DNA from: Pseudomonadota bacterium
GTDB taxonomy: Bacteria > Pseudomonadota > Gammaproteobacteria > Steroidobacterales > Steroidobacteraceae
Length of the DNA: 6,825 nt
Assembly: GCA_021792815.1 (NCBI GenBank)
Contig: JAJYTX010000152.1
Coordinates: forward strand, 1-6,825
Direction: 5' to 3'
The position numbers and the translations under genes were made by a program. Below, one piece after another: positions 4,740 to 6,825 of this stretch (within the stretch, counting starts at the first letter, position 1; the number at the start of each line of letters is the position of its first letter). A model generated the notes under the pieces. That model saw only the letters and a list, made by a program, of their open reading frames with translations, searched no databases and had not been told where the DNA came from.

Positions 4740-6473
4740 TCAGATCACATTTCCGGGCCGGTCGGCGCCAAGCGCGGCGCACAGCGGCGCCAGCGGCCGC
4801 TCGAACGGGCGCCAGCGGCCGATCGAGCTCGCGTAGAGGGGTGTGCGCACCTGGGCGCGGCTCGCGGTCTGGACGTTGCGCGCATTGCGGTGGAAGCGCA
4901 GGCAGTCGGGGTGCCAGGCGAGGCCGATGTGCGCCAGCACCGCGCGGGTGACGCCTTCGAGGTCCGAGACCAGCGTCTCGTAGTCGAGCTCGAGCATCCG
5001 GCCGGCCGGCAGCACGGCCCGCCAGTGGGCCATCCAGCGGCGGTAGCGCTCGTACTGGCGGCCGAGCTGGGTCTGGTCGTAGGCATATTCGTGTCCTTCG
5101 GCAAAGAACGTCGAGAAGCACGAGAAGCAGGTGTCCAGCGGGTCGCGGCGGATGTGAATGATCTTCGCCTGCGGCAGCATCAGGGGGATCCAGCCCGCCA
5201 CCTCGTAGTTGCCGGGCATCTTGTCGATGGCGAACCGGGTGCGCAGGCCCGGCGACCAGACGGCCGAGAGATACTGTGTCCCGAGGTCGCGGACCCGGCT
5301 GAGCCAGGCGGGGCGGTCACCGTCGGGGGGCCTGTGCAGCTGCGCGGCGTGCAGCATCCGGGTGAGCGTCGGCAACTCGCCGCAACCCTGGACCTGCGGA
5401 TGACTGGCGAGGATCTGCTCGAGCAGCGTGGTGCCGGAGCGCGGCATGCCGATGATGAAGATCGGGACGCGATCGGGCGTCGGCTCGCCCCGTGCCGGCG
5501 GCGCGGCTTCCGCGAAGAGCCCGGGCTCGATGGCGGCCATGGCCTGGGCGAGGAGCTGGTCCGCGGCGTGCTCATCCCAGGGATGCTGCGCGTAGTGCAG
5601 GCGGTTGCCGTCGGCGTATGCCTCGAAGGCGAGCTCGAACTCTCCGAGCCGCTCGGCGAGCTTGCCCATGGCGAAGGCGAGATAAATCTGCTGCGTGACG
5701 GCGCGGGACCGGCGGGTCTCGTAGGCGGCGCGCAGCTGCCCGACCCACGCGGGGTCGAGATGGGCCTTGCGCTGCTCGACCCGGAACAGATGGGCGGTGC
5801 CGTTCGCCGGGTCGGCGGCGAGCGCGGCGATCATGTTGCGCTCGGCGCCGGCCTCATCGTTTTCGAGCACGCACAGCTGCGCGCGCAGCGCGTGTGCCTC
5901 GGAGGAGTCCGGCTCGAGGCGGATCGCCTCGTCGAGGCAGGCTCGCGCCTCGGCGCGGCGATGCTGCAGGATGCAGACCACGGCGAGGTTCTGGCGGGCG
6001 CCGGGCAGGCGCGGATCGAGCTCGAGCGCGCGCCGCAGCAGCACGCCGGCTTCCTCGAGTCGCCCGTGCCGGGTGAGCAGCGCCCCGAGGCTGTTCGAGG
6101 CCCGGGCATGGGCGGGGGCGAGCAGGATGGCGCGCGACAGATACCGCGCCGCCTCGTCGGTGCGCTGCCGCTCGAGGCACAGGATGCCCAGGTGGTAATG
6201 CGCGTCCGCATGCCGCGGATCGTGCGCGAGGGCGGTGTTCCAGAACCGCTCGGCGTCCTCGGTCAGGCCCAGCGCGTACGCCGCGGCCGCGCTCAGGTGC
6301 CACAGCTCGACGTTGGCGGGATCGGCGCGCAGGGCGGCGCTCGCCCGATGGAGTGCGTGCTGATACCGGCCCTGGCGGTGCAGTTCCAGCACTTCCGCGG
6401 TCGGATCGGCGGGGCCGGCCGGCGCGGGCAGCGAGGCGGTGCGCCGGGTCTGCGCAGTGGAGGAGTGGGGCAT
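4740..6473 (-). CDS. TPR-containing sulfotransferase
   Basis: This is a 577-residue, two-part protein with no signal peptide or membrane segment, so probably cytoplasmic. Residues 22-222 hold about six TPR units (for example YHLGILCLERQRTDEAARYLSRAILLAP and NSLGALLTRHGRLEEAGVLLRRALELDP), with a further TPR-like pair at 258-292; these normally bind protein partners. Residues 335-565 are a Sulfotransfer_3-type domain. The 5'-phosphosulfate loop is IIGMPRSGTTLLEQIL (340-355). The 3'-phosphate motif is IIHIRRDPLDTCFSCFSTFF (438-457). The C-terminal SSIGRWRPFERPL (549-561) is also typical of the family. Glu366 in QGCGELPTL falls where tyrosylprotein sulfotransferases have their catalytic glutamate. 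Expected chemistry: transfer of sulfate from PAPS to a hydroxyl. The substrate is unknown. It starts 20 bases after flgL without a good ribosome site, suggesting coupled translation, and precedes fliC, so flagellin or its glycan is the natural candidate. Confidence 0.9.
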   Translation of the reverse strand: MPHSSTAQTRRTASLPAPAGPADPTAEVLELHRQGRYQHALHRASAALRADPANVELWHLSAAAAYALGLTEDAERFWNTALAHDPRHADAHYHLGILCLERQRTDEAARYLSRAILLAPAHARASNSLGALLTRHGRLEEAGVLLRRALELDPRLPGARQNLAVVCILQHRRAEARACLDEAIRLEPDSSEAHALRAQLCVLENDEAGAERNMIAALAADPANGTAHLFRVEQRKAHLDPAWVGQLRAAYETRRSRAVTQQIYLAFAMGKLAERLGEFELAFEAYADGNRLHYAQHPWDEHAADQLLAQAMAAIEPGLFAEAAPPARGEPTPDRVPIFIIGMPRSGTTLLEQILASHPQVQGCGELPTLTRMLHAAQLHRPPDGDRPAWLSRVRDLGTQYLSAVWSPGLRTRFAIDKMPGNYEVAGWIPLMLPQAKIIHIRRDPLDTCFSCFSTFFAEGHEYAYDQTQLGRQYERYRRWMAHWRAVLPAGRMLELDYETLVSDLEGVTRAVLAHIGLAWHPDCLRFHRNARNVQTASRAQVRTPLYASSIGRWRPFERPLAPLCAALGADRPGNVI

Positions 6474-6493
6474 GGCGGTGGGGCGCGGGTCGG

Positions 6494-6825
6494 TCAGATG
6501 TATTTGAACAGTGTCAGGGACATCATCGAGGCGTAGGACGACTGCGCCGCCTGCAGCGCGAGCTCCTCGGTGGACAGCTGGGTGGTGGCCTTGGCGTAGT
6601 CCACGTTCGAGAGCTGCGAGACGGTGCTCTGGTAGTCGGTCTGCTGGCTCTGCGCGCTCGTCTGGGCGGCGCTGACCGCATTGATGCGGGCGCCGACCGA
6701 CGCCTGCACGGTGTCGAGTTGATTGACGGCGGCGTCGATCTGCTCGAGGCCCTGGTTGAGCCGGGTGGTGATCTGTGCCGGGCTCAGGGTGGTGGAGCTC
6801 AGGGTCGAGATCAGGCCGGACATCG
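6494..6825 (-). CDS. flgL: Flagellar hook-filament junction protein FlgL (HAP3), C-terminal fragment
   Basis: These are the last 109-110 residues of FlgL, which joins the hook (through FlgK) to the flagellin filament; the N-terminal part lies beyond the right edge. The identifying features are the C-terminal helical region ITTRLNQGLEQIDAAVNQLD, VQASVGARINAVSAAQ, the SQLSNVDYAKATTQLSTEEL segment and the terminal ALQAAQSSYASMMSLTLFKYI, which match the D0/D1 end of HAP3 proteins. A plain flagellin would end in a different motif (QANQxPQ-type). The ATG at 6821-6823 is internal, not the start. The stop TGA is at 6494-6496. The next gene begins 20 bases later, so the two are probably in one transcript. 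Confidence 0.9.
   Translation of the reverse strand, partial: MSGLISTLSSTTLSPAQITTRLNQGLEQIDAAVNQLDTVQASVGARINAVSAAQTSAQSQQTDYQSTVSQLSNVDYAKATTQLSTEELALQAAQSSYASMMSLTLFKYI

Noticed and set aside
4890..6536. A 548-codon open frame on the + strand opposite the sulfotransferase
   Set aside because: The - strand frame has complete TPR and PAPS-binding motifs; the + frame has no family pattern and runs into the end of flgL.
1..6825. Mobile elements, CRISPR arrays, tRNA or rRNA genes
   Set aside because: No transposase, spaced direct repeats, terminal inverted repeats or tRNA-like cloverleaf was seen. All gaps are under 200 bases.

Overview
The window is high-GC bacterial DNA. It contains the far 3' end of purL on the + strand and, converging on it, a block of late flagellar filament genes on the - strand. 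The purL fragment belongs to the long single-chain FGAM synthase with a fused C-terminal glutaminase, the form typical of Gamma- and Betaproteobacteria. Together with the sigma-28 promoters (TCAAG-N14-[GA]CCG[AC]TAC) and the fliC-fliD-fliS order, this suggests a polarly or laterally flagellated gammaproteobacterium of the Xanthomonadales/Nevskiales/Steroidobacter kind. The genus cannot be fixed from the sequence alone.

The + strand layout is: end of purL (1-446), then a short convergent intergenic stretch with one hairpin (447-599). The - strand, in transcription order from the right edge, is: the C-terminus of flgL (6825-6494, cut by the window); a 577-residue TPR-sulfotransferase (6473-4740) 20 bases after flgL; a 151-base leader region with a clear sigma-28 promoter and two hairpins; flagellin fliC (4588-3146); a GC-rich, hairpin-rich 186-base spacer; the filament cap gene fliD (2959-1541); a 73-base spacer with a second sigma-28-like promoter; the flagellin export chaperone fliS (GTG start, 1467-1039); and a flaG-family gene (995-600).

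Most of these genes serve one step. FlgL joins hook to filament, FliC is the filament subunit, FliD caps and folds it, FliS chaperones flagellin before export, and FlaG affects filament assembly or length. The exception is the TPR-sulfotransferase placed between flgL and fliC. It carries intact PAPS-binding motifs and a glutamate where tyrosylprotein sulfotransferases keep their catalytic base. The likely but unproven reading is that it modifies flagellin or a flagellin-linked glycan. A second point is regulatory: the fliC and fliS promoters share a 17-base extended -35 block with one mismatch, so the chaperone operon probably has its own FliA-dependent promoter matched to that of its client.
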